DNA of 64,000 nt from Lentinula raphanica (taxonomy: Eukaryota > Basidiomycota > Agaricomycetes > Agaricales > Omphalotaceae): positions 930,001 through 994,000 of the forward strand of contig JANVFP010000007.1 in the NCBI GenBank assembly GCA_027919835.1, written 5' to 3'. Below the pieces are notes generated by a model that was not told the DNA's origin, ran no database searches, and worked only from the letters and a program-made list of their open reading frames with translations. Position numbers and translations under genes: made by a program. Shown here piece after piece: positions 10,814 through 22,700 of this stretch; position 1 is the stretch's first letter; the number at the start of each line of letters is the position of its first letter.

Positions 10814-13800
10814 ATGGAAAATCAAAGGTAGACGACGATTCTGCTTTGAGCTCTAAGAGTATTCAAGAAATCCACAGAAACAGTAACCAGAATATAGAAA
10901 GGTGAATTTTACAAAGTCAACTGTTATCTATGCACATATTGAACTTGGGAACAGTGGTATATTCAATCACGCACAAAATGTAACAGTCACTGGAGGGGAA
11001 TTCAATGTAGCAGAAAGAGATATGCATAAGTACTATTGTAAGTGCCATATGAGAACTACTATTGCTGGTAAATGACATCATGACCCCAGATCTCTCAAGT
11101 GATGAAGAGAAAAAGCTTCATGACTGGCTTGCAGCTCCAGACTCTTCCGTCACTTATGCTACAGCTGTTAATCAAAAAATAGCTGGAACAGGTCAATGGA
11201 TTTTGGAAGATCCTGTTTATTTGAAGTGGAAAGATGAAGGGAGTATATTGTGTATTCAAGGTCAAGGTAGGAATTTGAAATTACATTAAGAATTTGAGTA
11301 TTCAATCTTGTGTTGCAGCTGGATCAGGCAAAACATTCTTGCTGTATGTCAATTGCACACTGCATATAAGTATACATGAGTTCCGACAATATTGATTTCA
11401 TCTTAGTACCAATATCATCCAAGATTTCAAACAAGCAACATTTCCAACTTTTATAATATATCATTACTTTGATACCCGGGATAACTCTGGATCAAAATCA
11501 AGCTTTCAAGGGTTATTAGCATCCTTCCTTTTACAGCTAGGTGCTCAAGATCAAAAGATTCACCCTGTATTACAACACTTGCATCAATCATCAAAACATG
11601 GGCTTGTTCATTCAAGGCCTACAAATACTGAACTACAGGATACATTGATGAGGATTTTAAAGGACCTAGCTGAGAAGAAGTACAAAGTTTATATTATAAT
11701 TGATGCATTAGATGAATGCAAAGAAGAAAAGGATGTATGGGACTTTTGTGTGAAAATCACTAGCTTGGAGTTGGTTAGTGGAGTCATGCTTTCAACACGC
11801 AATTACAGGCCTGAATACTCCAAGTACTCTACAATTTCCCTGAGGAACAACATCAACATTGATAATGATATTAATATCTTTCTAAAGGAGAAAATATCAT
11901 TTGAAAGCACTGCCTTAAATACTGAGATTCAAACAACATTAATGGAAAAGGCAGATGGAGGGTGAGCTTTCTATTTCATTTGAGTCTCCAAAACTTGAGC
12001 ATTGTATAGATTTCGTTATATTGACTGCCAACTTCAAATTTTGAAAAGTAGTGCAAATGCCAGAAGGATACGCAAAGCACTAAACAAGTTACCTTTGAAT
12101 CTGGAGGAAACATATTCTGGAGCTATAAAGAGATGTGAAAACAGTGACTACTCTGATGAGGCACAATATATTCTCTCATGGATTTTATATGCATTTGAGC
12201 CTCTTTATATGAGGCAAGTTGCAACTATTCTTTCTATTGATCTGGAATCAAAACAAGTTGAGTTAGATGAAAAAATGCTAGTTGGATTAGAAGAAATCAT
12301 TGATACAACATTAGTCACTGTTGATAATAGGGACATTGTCCAACTTGCACATGCATCTGTAAAGGATTTCTTGCTAGACAGTCATAATAATAGTCAAACA
12401 AGCAGGTTGTTAAATATCAATGCAAAGCTGGCACACAATATTATAGGTCAAATGTGTTTGATTTATCTTTTCAGTCAGAGGGAGTACAAGCCTATATGGG
12501 AAGAAGTTTATTTGATGAGCAGATCAGATATTGTTACATTTGAGCAGTATGCAACTGAATATTGGGCAAAGCATAGTGAATATAATGAAAGAGAAGAATT
12601 TCCATGTGAAGACACAATACAACTTACTCAAGAATTTCTTCACAATAAACTAGAGGTGTTAAAAAACTGGAAACAGAATTTTCGGGAATTGGAGGCTAAT
12701 AGTTGGAATTGGGTTTCATTTGTGGAATGTAGTAACCTATACATTGATGCATGCTATGGATTGAAAATATGTATGCAGAGAGCTTTAATTGATGATTATC
12801 AATTGGATTCAGGTATGTTCAAGAGGTATCAGATGAAATAAATTTCATTGACTTCAAAAGATATCAATGCACAGGGGGGATTCTATGGTAGTGTAATTCA
12901 AGCAGCAGCAGCTAAAGGTTATAAGGAGATTGTTGAACTGGCTCTTCAACATGGTGCAGATGTTAATTTGCAGGGTGGTAAATTTGGAAATGCAATTGCA
13001 GCAGCAGGCTTTGAAGGTCATCAGGATATTGTTGAATATCTTGTCCAACATGGTGCAGATATCAATTTGCAGGGTGGCTATTATGGAACTGCAATTGCAG
13101 CGGCAGCATTTAGAGGTCACCAGGATGTTGTTGAATATCTTGTCCAACATGGTGCAAATATCAATTCACAGGGTGGTTATTTTGGAACTGCAATTGCAGC
13201 ATCAGCCTGGAAAGGTCATTGGGATATTGTTGAATATCTTGTTCAACATGGTGCAGATATCAATTTACAGGATGGTCATTTTGAAACTGCAATTGCATCA
13301 GCAGCATCTCATGGTCACCAAAGTATTGTTGAATATCTTGTCCAACATGGTGCAGATATCAATTTACAGGGTCACACTAATAGCACTGCAATTGTAGCAG
13401 CAGCCTCTGCAGGTCACCAAGATATTGTTGAATATCTTCTCCAACATGGAGCCGATATCAATTTACATGGTAGTATTTTTGGAACTGCACTAGGAGTAGC
13501 AGTATATGAAGGTCACCAAGATATGGTTGAATATCTTGTCCAACATGGTGCAAATATAAATTCGCCGGGTGGTGTTTCTGGAACTGCACTTGCAACAGCA
13601 GCATCTAATGGTTACCAAGGTATTGTTAAATATCTTGTCCAACATGGTGCAGATATCAATTTGCAGGGTTTCCATTTTGGAGCTGCAATTGCAGCAGCAG
13701 CCTTGAAAGGTCATCAGGATATTGTTGAATATCTTGTCCAACATGGTGCAGATATCAATCTGCAGGGTGGCCATTATGGAACTGCAATTGCAGCAGCAGC

Positions 13801-14962
13801 ATCTGAAGGTCACCAGGATGTTGTTGAATATCTGGTTCAACATGGTGCAAATATCAATTCACAGGGTGGTTATTTTGGAACTGCAATTGCAGCATCAGCT
13901 TTGACAGCTCATCAGGATATTGTTGAATATCTTGTCCAACATGGTGCAGATATCAATTTGCAGGGTGGCCATTATGGAACTGCAATTGCAGGCGCAGCAT
14001 CTGAAGGTCACCAGGATGTTGTTGAATATCTTGTCCAACATGGTGCAGATATCAATTTGCAGGGTGGTGATATTGGAACTGCAATTGCAGCAGCAGCCTC
14101 TGAAGGTCACCAAGATGTTGTTGAATATCTTGTCCAACATGGTGCAGATGTCAATTTGCAGGGTGGTGATTATGGAACTGCAATTGCAGCAGCAGCATCT
14201 GGAGGTTACCAAGATATTGTTGAATATCTGCTCCAACATGGTGCAGATATCAATTTGCAGGGTGGTAGTTTTGAACCTGCAATTGTAGCAGCAGCATCTA
14301 GAGGTTACCAAAATATTGTTGAATATCTTGTCCAACATGGTGCAGATATCAATTTACAGGGTGGTAATGTTGGAACTGCAATTGCAGCAGCATCTAATGG
14401 TTACCAAAGTATTGTTGAATATCTTGTCCAACATGGTGCAGATATCAATTTGCAGGATGGTAGTTTTGCACCTGCAATTGTAGCAGCAGCATCTAGAGGT
14501 TACCAAGGTATTGTTGAATATCTTGTCCAACATGGTGCAGATATCAATTTGCAGGGTGGTAATGTTGGAACTGCAATTACAGAAGCATCATCTGGAGGTT
14601 TCCAAAATATTGTTGAATATCTTGTCCAACATGGTGCAGATATCAATCTGCAGGGTGGCTATTATGGAACTGCAATTGAAGCAGCAGCCTCTGGAGGTCA
14701 CCAAAATATTGTTGAATATCTTGTCCAACATGGTGCAGATATCAATTCGCAGGGTGGTAAATGTGGAACTGCAATTCAAGCAGCAGCATTATGGGGTTAC
14801 CAAAATATTGTTGAATATCTTGTCCAACATGGTGCAGATATCAATTTGCACGGTGGTGAATATGGAACTGCAATTGAAGCAGCAGCATTTAGAGGTCACC
14901 ACAATATTGTTGAATATCTTCAACAACATGGTGCAGTTCTCAATTTGCAGGGTGATGATTGA
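10814..14962 (+). CDS. NACHT-ankyrin NOD-like receptor (STAND ATPase), 8 exons, 1260 aa
   Basis: Exons 10814-10827, 10878-10901, 10955-11037, 11090-11266, 11319-11343, 11407-11961, 12010-12812 and 12861-14962 join in frame; all seven introns (48-63 nt) are GT..AG. The short first exons give an N-terminus with FNHAQNVTVTGGEFN, a segment I associate with NACHT proteins of mushrooms. Next comes a linker with LHDWLAAPDSS and GTGQWILEDP. The P-loop AGSGKTFLL is at about residues 100-108, Walker B IIIDALDECKEE at about 203-214, and a sensor-type STRN after it. A winged-helix/ARC-like part (LPLNLEETYSGAIKRCE) lies in exon 7. Residues from about 561 to the end are about 21 ankyrin repeats. The stop at 12839 lies inside the last intron, so the ankyrin part is not a separate gene. 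STAND proteins act as nucleotide-switched sensors, here probably of non-self or microbial ligands. The ligand is unknown. Confidence 0.88.
12918..14955 (+). repeat. Tandem array of about 21 near-identical 99-bp ankyrin units
   Basis: Each unit encodes 33 residues of the form VEYLVQHGADINLQGG-xx-GTAIAAAA-xx-GHQD/N-I. The unit atcttgtccaacatggtgcag is almost unchanged at DNA level across the array. Variation is concentrated in two residues after QGG (KF, YY, HF, IF, VS, DI, NV, KC, EY) and a few positions around the second helix (FRGH, WKGH, SHGH, LTAH, SGGY). One unit near 14365-14400 is one codon short. This pattern indicates recent unit shuffling or conversion with diversification at the putative ligand face. 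Confidence 0.9.
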
Positions 14963-14984
14963 TAGTGAAGGATAGCAAGGATGT

Positions 14985-16995
14985 CTATTTGTTATTGCAT
15001 GCTGCGCTGCAGTTGATTGTCCATGAGGATGAGAGGAAGGAGCACACTATGTAGTGATTTGTACTGAGCACCAAGTGTATTGAGTATAAGTACTTGTAAT
15101 GCAAGTAGAATAGGACGGCAAATGTCAGAATGGAATAAAACTCCATCACAGCAACATAATTAATGTAGTCTCGCACCATGTCAGTCATATTATGGACAGG
15201 CATTATCTGATGGATTGGTGCAACAGCTTGGAACGGTGTAGTCTGGCTTGGAGCCATCATTTCTGCAGTGACCACAGATGGATCAAAGGGGATAATGCCA
15301 GTTTTCCAAAAAGCAGCCTTGATATTTGCCTCAGTAAGTGTCTCCGTATGAGCTTCCGCATACATGCTGAGGAAATTCGTCTTGTCAACAGCATGTCCTT
15401 CATGCTCCCAGCAATCACGGGCCTTCATCCAGTTTTTCTTCATCAGAGAGAATATCACAATGTCAAGACCCTGGTAGATGTGGGTGCTGTGAGATGGGTA
15501 GCTGACGATTTCAATCTTGTTCAATTGTGCATATTCTAGAAATGTTTGTGTGTAGTGTGGCACATGACCGTTGACCAAAAGCAGCCTTCATCTTCCATTT
15601 GCCTTTGTTCATGTCTCGTTGTCAAAGTGCTCTATCCAAGCCCGGCCAATCTCACCATCTGTATACCCCTTGTTCGAATAGCCTAGTCTGTTCAATATCA
15701 GTCAGTATGATCTGTTATCAATGCTGCAAGGGTACTAACAATGCATTCAAAGGGTTGTTCTGCTTCCATTTCTCTTGGTATCCTTTCCCTTTGTAGATAA
15801 CTGCAGGTGCAGTTGTTGAGCCATCTCCACAAATTGTCACGATCACAGTGATATTCTCTCAGTCACCACTTCTCTGCAGGTGCTGTATCTTTTTCTTTGC
15901 AGCCCCAATGCCCCGGGCTTTCTGACCAATCCCTTTTTGTAGTCCAGTCTCATTGGTGCCATATGTCAATTCTGCTGCAACCACATCGTCTCCCCCATTC
16001 CCTTTGATAACCTTTCTGAGCAGCTCAAAATAGTGTCGGTGGTTATTTAGATTAACAACACATGCACGGGAGTGGTCTATTGAGTGAGTCCAGTACATCT
16101 TGAGCCTATCATTATGATCTGATATGAAGTGTGCTGTCCAGTTCTTTCCAACGCCTTTCTTGGGAAAATTCTGAAGATAGCAAGCCCATGTGATTGCATC
16201 CGCATGTTCCTTGAGTTGTTTGTGATCGAGTGGGAAACCACGCTCTGCATAGTAGATGACCTCCTCTATCAATACCTCTTCCTCTTCGTTATTCAACCAA
16301 CACTGTGCCTCTTTTGCCTCAGCATGACTTCATCCATCATTCACCCATCTATGTAATGTCGAATCTGAGAGCTTGATTGTCTTCTTTGTGTCCTGGAAAC
16401 ACTGTGCTTCGACTGCTTTGCAGATTTTTTGAATGAAAAAGACTTGCCCATGTTTTTCTTTTTCCTTATACAATGCAATGGCTTGTTGCATGTATAGTTC
16501 CTGTAGTGCTGATGCACCCTGCTTCTTCTTGCGGTCAGATTGAGCACAACCGACCATGAGAATAGAATGAGTTTGTACAAATTCTGTGAGCATCCCAGAG
16601 CAGTAAAATCTCAGCCACATGGACATCAGGAAAAATATTCTCATCTCTAGAGTCCCCAGAGATACCCCCAATTCCTAGGCTGCTCAGAGATTTTTGTGAG
16701 CTTTGAAAGATCAAAAAACATCCTAGAGATCCTGAAAGATCCTGAAAGCATCTGAAAGCACCAGAAAGCACCAGAAAGCACCAGAAAGCACCCAGAGAAT
16801 TTTTAGAAGCCTCAAAGAACTCAGATACTCTAGGCTCTCTGAGACTACCTAGGAATTGGGGGGTATCTCTGGGGACTCTAGAGATGAGAATATTTTTCCT
16901 GATGGACCCCTTATCATTTCTCCATTTGTATGCATGATGTGACAGTACTCTTCGCTGCTTCAGTCTTGTCCTTGTTCTCTGCACCAGTATCAAAT
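14985..16995 (-). pseudogene. Pogo/Tc1-mariner-like DDE transposase, degraded
   Basis: Reading right to left, the pieces are: a helix-turn-helix-like N-terminal part (LSDSTLHRWVNDG near 16330-16370) and a CENP-B/DDE linker with NFPKKGVGKNWTAHF (about 16150). First acidic-site region: YGTNETGLQKG (about 15950), where the family usually has D in a DETG context. After a stop at about 15859 come ICGDGSTTAPAVIYKGKGY (about 15780-15840) and NGHVPHYTQ with HSTHIYQGLDIVIF (about 15450-15570). Both expected catalytic aspartates read N (TNETG and VNGH). Stops break the frame near 16327, 15857 and 15600, and a MITE sits in the 5' part. It is therefore inactive. Catalytic assignment rests on recalled family motifs. 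Confidence 0.72.
16625..16903. mobile_element. MITE with 55-bp terminal inverted repeats, TSD GGAC
   Basis: The left end 16625-16679 (ATCAGGAAAAATATTC...) is the reverse complement of the right end at about 16848-16903, with one extra G as the only difference I see. It is flanked by GGAC on both sides (16621-16624, 16904-16907). The interior holds four gaaagcacca units in tandem (about 16755-16795). There is no coding capacity. It interrupts the upstream part of the pogo-like transposase. Related ends (ATCAGGAAAAA...) occur at 59370. Confidence 0.85.
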
Positions 16996-16999
16996 GAGA

Positions 17000-17538
17000 T
17001 GCCAGAATTAAAGGTCAAGCCATGTAACTTGTGTCCATATCAGTCAATGCTACAAATTTAGATGTGGTCTCTGCATAGAATATTGAATGGTAACCCTCAT
17101 AGATTTCATTCATGTCCCAGAAAGCACTGTAAGACTAACGTAAGTAATGTATCCTCAGTAGCATGCAGTAGAGTGCGAACAACTCGATTTAACTACCTGT
17201 AAGACCAACGTAAGTAATGTATCTACATAGATCTATTGGCATAAGTCCTATAGGATAAACAACAAAGATAGCTCACCCTCAGTAGCACGCAGTAGAGTGC
17301 AAACGACTGAGGGAGGCCCTACGAAAACTACGCTATATAAATAAATTTTTTTCTGAAAATTTCATGTAAGTATACTTCCATTAAAACGATCCACGTTTCA
17401 TCAGTAAAAGCAGTGAGATAAAAGATACTTGAAACTCTCTCCCCGACACCTGGGCTATACCCTCAACATCTGACCGGGGCTCCTTCCGTTGGACCCCCTC
17501 GCTTCCCTGACCCACTACTCTCATTTCTCAACACTCCC
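17000..17538. other. Non-coding stretch with a direct duplication, probably Copia 3' region
   Basis: ctgtaaga(c/c)taacgtaagtaatgtat-type text occurs at about 17127 and 17199, and cctcagtagca(t/c)gcagtagagtgc at about 17152 and 17278. These are two diverged direct copies. A TATA-like tatataaataaa lies near 17331. From 17440 to 17538 the text is C-rich and runs directly into the stop codon of the Copia fragment on the minus strand, so this may be its 3' untranslated region or LTR. No gene is seen. Confidence 0.4.
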
Positions 17539-17879
17539 CTAGGCCTGGGCAACGTTGGAGAGACCCATAAGTTCCATCTGACGACGGTGATACATCGGTC
17601 CTAACACCTTCGTGAGGATATCGGCACAATTGTCCTCCAACCCAATGTATGAAATCTTGACTTCTCCCTTCTTGATGGCTTCCCATAAGTAATGGTAGCG
17701 AATATCAATATGCTTGACTCTCTGGTGAAATTTGGGATTCTCGGATATGGCAATCGCCCCCTTGTTGTCTGTGAAGAGTTGCGAGGGAAGAGCAACTGGA
17801 TGTCTGATTTCAGCAAGAAAGTTGTGTACCCATCTAGCCTGTTGCGCTCCTTTCCCATATGCAATGTATTCCGCCTCTG
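17539..17879 (-). pseudogene. Ty1/Copia RNase H C-terminal fragment
   Basis: The minus frame from 17879 to a stop at 17539-17541 begins with EAEYIAYGKGAQQARW and continues through LFTDNKGAIAISENPKFHQR, KHIDIRYHYL and EDNCADILTK. This is the order typical of the Copia RNase H end (E-A-E-Y, D-N-x-(G/A), H-I-D-(I/V)-R-Y-H, A-D-x-x-T-K). It encodes only the last 110 or so residues. The upstream part is cut off exactly where the Gypsy-1-like LTR begins (17880), so the LTR element inserted into it or displaced it. Confidence 0.82.
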
Positions 17880-18466
17880 TGTTAGGACCGTGCCACCGAC
17901 GGAGTCGGAGCTCCGATTAGAGACACAGAGGATTGTTGAATGTTAGTGTTGTTATTGAGCAACACCCTCGCCACGTTACCATGTTCAACCAAGAGAGCAG
18001 AGGAGGACGAGTACAATGTGTACAAAGTCCGATGGAGGTTCGAAGTCGGCGATGATCAACAATCAAGATGACACCGAGAGCACAGAGGTGAGTGTTAACG
18101 TTAACGAGGTAATCCAAGTTGATATTAAAACTGAGGTATGTAAGTATGTACAAGCTCCTTATATACTGTATGGATAGTCAGTCTAATCTAAAGTACAATA
18201 GGACAATACACATCTTGGTACTACAGCATCGGAGGTGAGAAAGACAATAAGCTATTGTAAAGTAAATCAATATAAAGGTCAGCTGAGCCGTCAGAGAATA
18301 AAACAATAAGATCATAATCAAGTATAAGACCAGACCGATGCACCGATGGAATCGGAAGGAGGGACAAGGCGGACACTGCTAGGCATGACTAGAGAGATTC
18401 AAGAAATCTCTAAGTCCAATCGCCGAATGAAGCTCCGACGGAGCTCCGAGGATTATGGTTGTAACA
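17880..18466 (-). repeat. LTR of a Gypsy-1-like element (third LTR copy)
   Basis: It starts TGTTAGGACCGTGCC and ends GTTGTAACA on the plus strand, 587 bp. It aligns along its whole length to the two Gypsy-1 LTRs (39570-40155, 58320-58905) with more substitutions than those have from each other. It is followed on the plus strand by gtatccccctcttagg, which on the minus strand is a polypurine tract (AAGAGGGGGATAC). This is therefore the 3' LTR of a minus-oriented element. Confidence 0.88.
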
Positions 18467-18679
18467 GTATCCCCCTCTTAGGCTTGAGCCCTCGAAAGCC
18501 GATGACATCATCACCACGATCAGATGACTAGGTTGATCCAATCACATGACTCCATCGGTCCAATTCTAGAACGATGGAATCGGGGTGCCCGATTTGGAAA
18601 AACGTTTTGATGGTGGTCTTGAATCCAAACGCGAATCGACCAGCCCTAAAGTAGCATGGTCCGTGCGCCGATCCAAGAG

Positions 18680-18687
18680 TATAAAAG
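18680..18687 (+). promoter_or_regulatory. TATA box of the antisense gene, older Gypsy-1-like copy
   Basis: TATAAAAG lies 45 nt before the ATG at 18732. The same box and the preceding gtgcgccgatccaag are conserved at 40365 in Gypsy-1, although the flanking sequence has diverged. This supports a real promoter on the strand opposite gag-pol. Confidence 0.6.
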
Positions 18688-18953
18688 CCAAAGGTGCATG
18701 AGGGACTTAGCCAAAATTTCCCTCTTACGTCATGTCCCGACCATGCCCACAAATCAGCACGATCACTACTACCACTGCCGTCGGTTGTGAGGAGGAGCTT
18801 TGGATCTTCCTGACCAACAACCAAGAAACACCCGCTGAACGTTGACGATGAGAGACAGAGGAAGAAGAAGCAGCACTGCAAGAGCTCCAGCAATGGAGGG
18901 AAGAAAATCAACGACAGCAAGAAGCAGAAGAAGCCAAAGAGAAGAAGAAGCGG

Positions 18954-19747
18954 TGTTAGGAAGTGAAACTTCAGACTGACAAAAAAACACTTTGTTTAGT
19001 TGAAGACACTTATGGCAAGGACTCATAATATTGTTCTAACACTTGATCATGACTTACAATTTCGAAAATTTACTGCTTACATAATACAGATTAGATATAC
19101 TTCTCAATTCCCAATTGGGATAATCACTTTCCTTCTTATTTAGGCATTCCTTTCCCACAGTATATACTATAAAAGGATTACCAAATACTTACAAACAACC
19201 TTTAGACTTGTTATTTTGTAACCTTCACCTACATCCAGAGTATATTTGGGAATTACACATATTGTGTTGCCTCCACTGTGCATATCCAGTGACATACCAA
19301 GCTACCACATAGTTTGAAGCCTTGTCTGACGCTTTTCCAGCCGAGTAGATTGCAGTATTGGTTGGATTACCTTCCAGGACGACAGATTACCTTGGGAGAC
19401 GACATCTCAATTCTTATTGCAATACTTGCCTGACGCTTTTCCAGTCAAGTACCCTTGCCTGACGCTATTCCAGTCAAGGTCCTTCGCCGATATAACTCGA
19501 TTTTCCTTTCAAGACGTAACATTCCTTGAGAGAAGACCCCTCGCAGTTATCCTTCGACACTACTTGCCTGACGCTTTTCCAGTCAAGTACCTTTGCCGAT
19601 ATAGTTCGATATTCCTTTCAGGACGTAACATCCCTTGGAAGAAGACCCCTCGCAGCTATTATTCAGCAATAACCCCAGGATAAGTTACTTCCTGGTGATC
19701 ACGAATATATTCTAGAAGGCTATTAAGAAATAATCCGACTCTTAACA
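18954..19747 (+). repeat. 5' LTR of the gag-only element
   Basis: TGTTAGGAAGTG...GACTCTTAACA, 794 bp. It contains a TATA-like tatactataaaagg near 19165 and internal tandem sub-repeats: four variants of tgcctgacgcttttccagtcaag between about 19320 and 19600, and two diverged copies of a roughly 115-bp block ending in gaagacccctcgcag. The short frame across these repeats (19417-19683) also occurs in the other LTR and is not considered a gene. Confidence 0.93.
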
Positions 19748-19776
19748 TAATAACAAGTCTCCGTTGTTGTTGTATA

Positions 19777-22700
19777 ATGGCTACGAGAACTTTCATCACC
19801 GAGGACATTGAGGAGGACATCCGGTACACCCCTTACTCCTTCCATGTCCTTACCCCAAATTCACGTAACATCACTCGTGTTACACCAGCACAGTTGCAGG
19901 ACACTACTGCCAACACTGCTTTACACTTTCCAGAGCGAGGTCGACAACTAGGACGTGCACCTCATAATCGTTCGTTGTCACCTCTTCCTCATTGTTCAAC
20001 ACAACCTCAACGTTCTGCCCCACCACATCTAGAACGTTCTTTCCAACACCAGTACTATACTCCAGAGTCTGTTGGGATCCCTATCCGACACAATCCTGGA
20101 CAGGATAACTTGGCTGTTGAGATGGAGCTTGCTAATACTCCTCCCAGGAGACCAGCATCGACATTGCCTACCCAAGGTCAGATGTTACTTGCTGAGCTTG
20201 CTGCCAATGCTGGACATCATCCTCCTCAACAACAAGATATCCCTACTCGTCAACCTAGTTCAGGGTCTATGCATGGCCATGATGTACCATCACAAACAGG
20301 TACACCACCTCAACAAACACTGAATGGATCCACCAGTCAACCTTACCAAACCCCACCAACACCAGAGGAGTTTCATGAACACCTACGAGAGATTGAACAA
20401 GAAAACAACAGTAGGTCTAACATCATCCTGGATGATCCTCCTCTTGGTCGTCATCGTCCCTTAGGTCGTCCTCTTGCAGAGTCAACACCTTTTGTCCATG
20501 ACAATGCTGCGGGACGTACTACACAATTTTGTTCATACTCTGATGGATATCGGGAGATTATGGGTGAGTCCCCACTACACTCAAGGAATCTACATGTTCC
20601 CGACACACCTGTCAGACGTATGGCTCGTCGTCGTCATTCTGAGGACCATTCCTCACACTCGAGGTCTTCACTTGCATCCAACCATGCTAGTACTCAATGT
20701 CTCCTTCACCACTATGCAAACCTTGCTCGTACCTTGTTGATCAATGTTGGTATTGAGAATCAAGGAACATTGACTGCAGTGGGTTGGTTACGGTTGTTCC
20801 GACAAATCATGAACACTCCTGAAGAACGTTTGTCGGATAACATCCGTCAGGCTTTACGGATGCCACAGGTCACCCAACGGACAAATTATTTGTCAACTAT
20901 CATTACCCAACCTGATTACATCAGTTATATCAATGATACAGACACCTGGTCATCATATCTAAGGGTGGATCATCTACCTTTTGAGCGCATGGAAACATTC
21001 ATACCAGACTATCGAAATTGTATTGAATACCTGGAGAGTAGTCCTCAAGATGAACAAGAGGTCATTGCACATGAAGTTGGGTTATTGAAAATTGTCAACC
21101 CAGCTCGTGAACTGTTGGACTCCCTAGGTTTCCGTGTTGACAACCGCACTTATGCTGGGTTGTTGAGGCTATTGCATCGTATTGTTCAGCTCACTGATGA
21201 TGAAGTGACACCAGACCTAGTACGGTCTCTTCAACAAGGGGATAGTGCTGATAAACTATTGGATTTGGAGGAACAGACACATAAACCCGAGTTTGATGCT
21301 CTCATCAACAATCCTGATGTCCGTTCAGTATATTCCTCAGCACCTTCATCACGTCAATCCTTGAATGATTATGATGAACAACACCATATTCATAACAGCC
21401 AGTATTCCGAGATGCTACCATGGGAAGAGAGCATTGATATTACCCAATCCTGGCAAACCTTACGTGATGAACCTCGAAGTCGCATGCGTCAGGATACACC
21501 ATGGAAACCAAGGATACAAAATTACTCACAACAAGTGCCTAACCAGACAATAACACCACAATCCAGTAATATCCCTCGTATACAACATTACCATGGAAAT
21601 TCAAGAAGGACCACTGGTACACTCCCTTCACAGCAATTCATAGAGGTTCCTCGCTTAACAACAATTGAGGAAGGACCCACTATTGAGAGTGTCCCTAGTG
21701 ATCCCCCACAGCAGGAACCTATTGGGCATGATCCATCAAGTGAACCTCTTAGAGATGTTGAAACGAGTGAAACCCAGAAGTCTACAAACCATCAACAACA
21801 GAGGGTTACAGGGTGGAAGAAGACCAAAGGCAAGGTTTCAGATAACAATGCAGCAGAAAATTCTGCTAAGCAGGATGCTATGGGGGATAACTCTGGATTG
21901 ACTGATGCTCGAAATGATTCCAATATTCTCCACCAAGATGTTTCACCTCATAGGAAAAGACAGGATCCTACTATCAAGTATGTAAATCCATTACAAAATG
22001 GTAATGGTCCTGGAGCAAGAACATCAAGTCATCCTCATGTTCTCAATAAGAGAAAAGAATATGGAGAAGAAAATATCAAAACACCAATAAGAGATTTCTG
22101 TGCACAAGTCTTGGAAGACCAAGAGAATCATGATGAAGAAAAGTATCCTTCTACTGCAGCACACTATTATAGAACCCCAAGTCAGCATTCACCCATCAAT
22201 TCATCACCAAAGATAACCCAGCAGTATTCCTTTGAAGAGCATGATTCCACAGGTTGTGTCATTCAACCAGACACTCATCCATCTGGTTATACAAATTCCA
22301 ATCACAGCAGGTCACAGGGTCAACGATTCCAGAACTTGGTACCATCTGTACACTCTGTTGCTGGAGGTGGTGGAGGTGGAGAACCTCCAAACCCCAGTGG
22401 AGATGATGGTTACAAAAATGATGATGAGGGTGATGACAAAGATAAATCCAACAATGAACCCAAACACCATCAAGGGTGTGAATGCCAGGGGCAACATAAT
22501 GAGCGATGCCGCTGTAGGAAGAGTCGAGATGGCCAAGATGGTCGCAATGGTCGAGATAGTTATAACACTTGTGACTGCCAGAATAGGAGAAGTGACAACA
22601 AAGACTCCTACACTAGAGATTTGGAAAAGCAGTTACGGGAATATGAACGTGATGAGATGAACCGAGAGTCAAAGTTGGATATCAACAAACCAACAATGTT

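Noticed and set aside
12854..14779. Long minus-strand frames with repeated CCCNCSS-like text under the ankyrin array
   Set aside because: They are reverse-strand reflections of the 99-bp repeats and have no independent support.
12918..14955. Regular 99-bp repeats as a CRISPR-like array
   Set aside because: The repeats are coding ankyrin units of fixed 33 residues in a spliced eukaryotic gene, with no leader or spacers.
12848..14962. A separate 704-residue ankyrin gene starting near 12848
   Set aside because: The start would be TTG, and a 48-nt GT..AG intron (12813-12860) joins this frame seamlessly to the NACHT exon.
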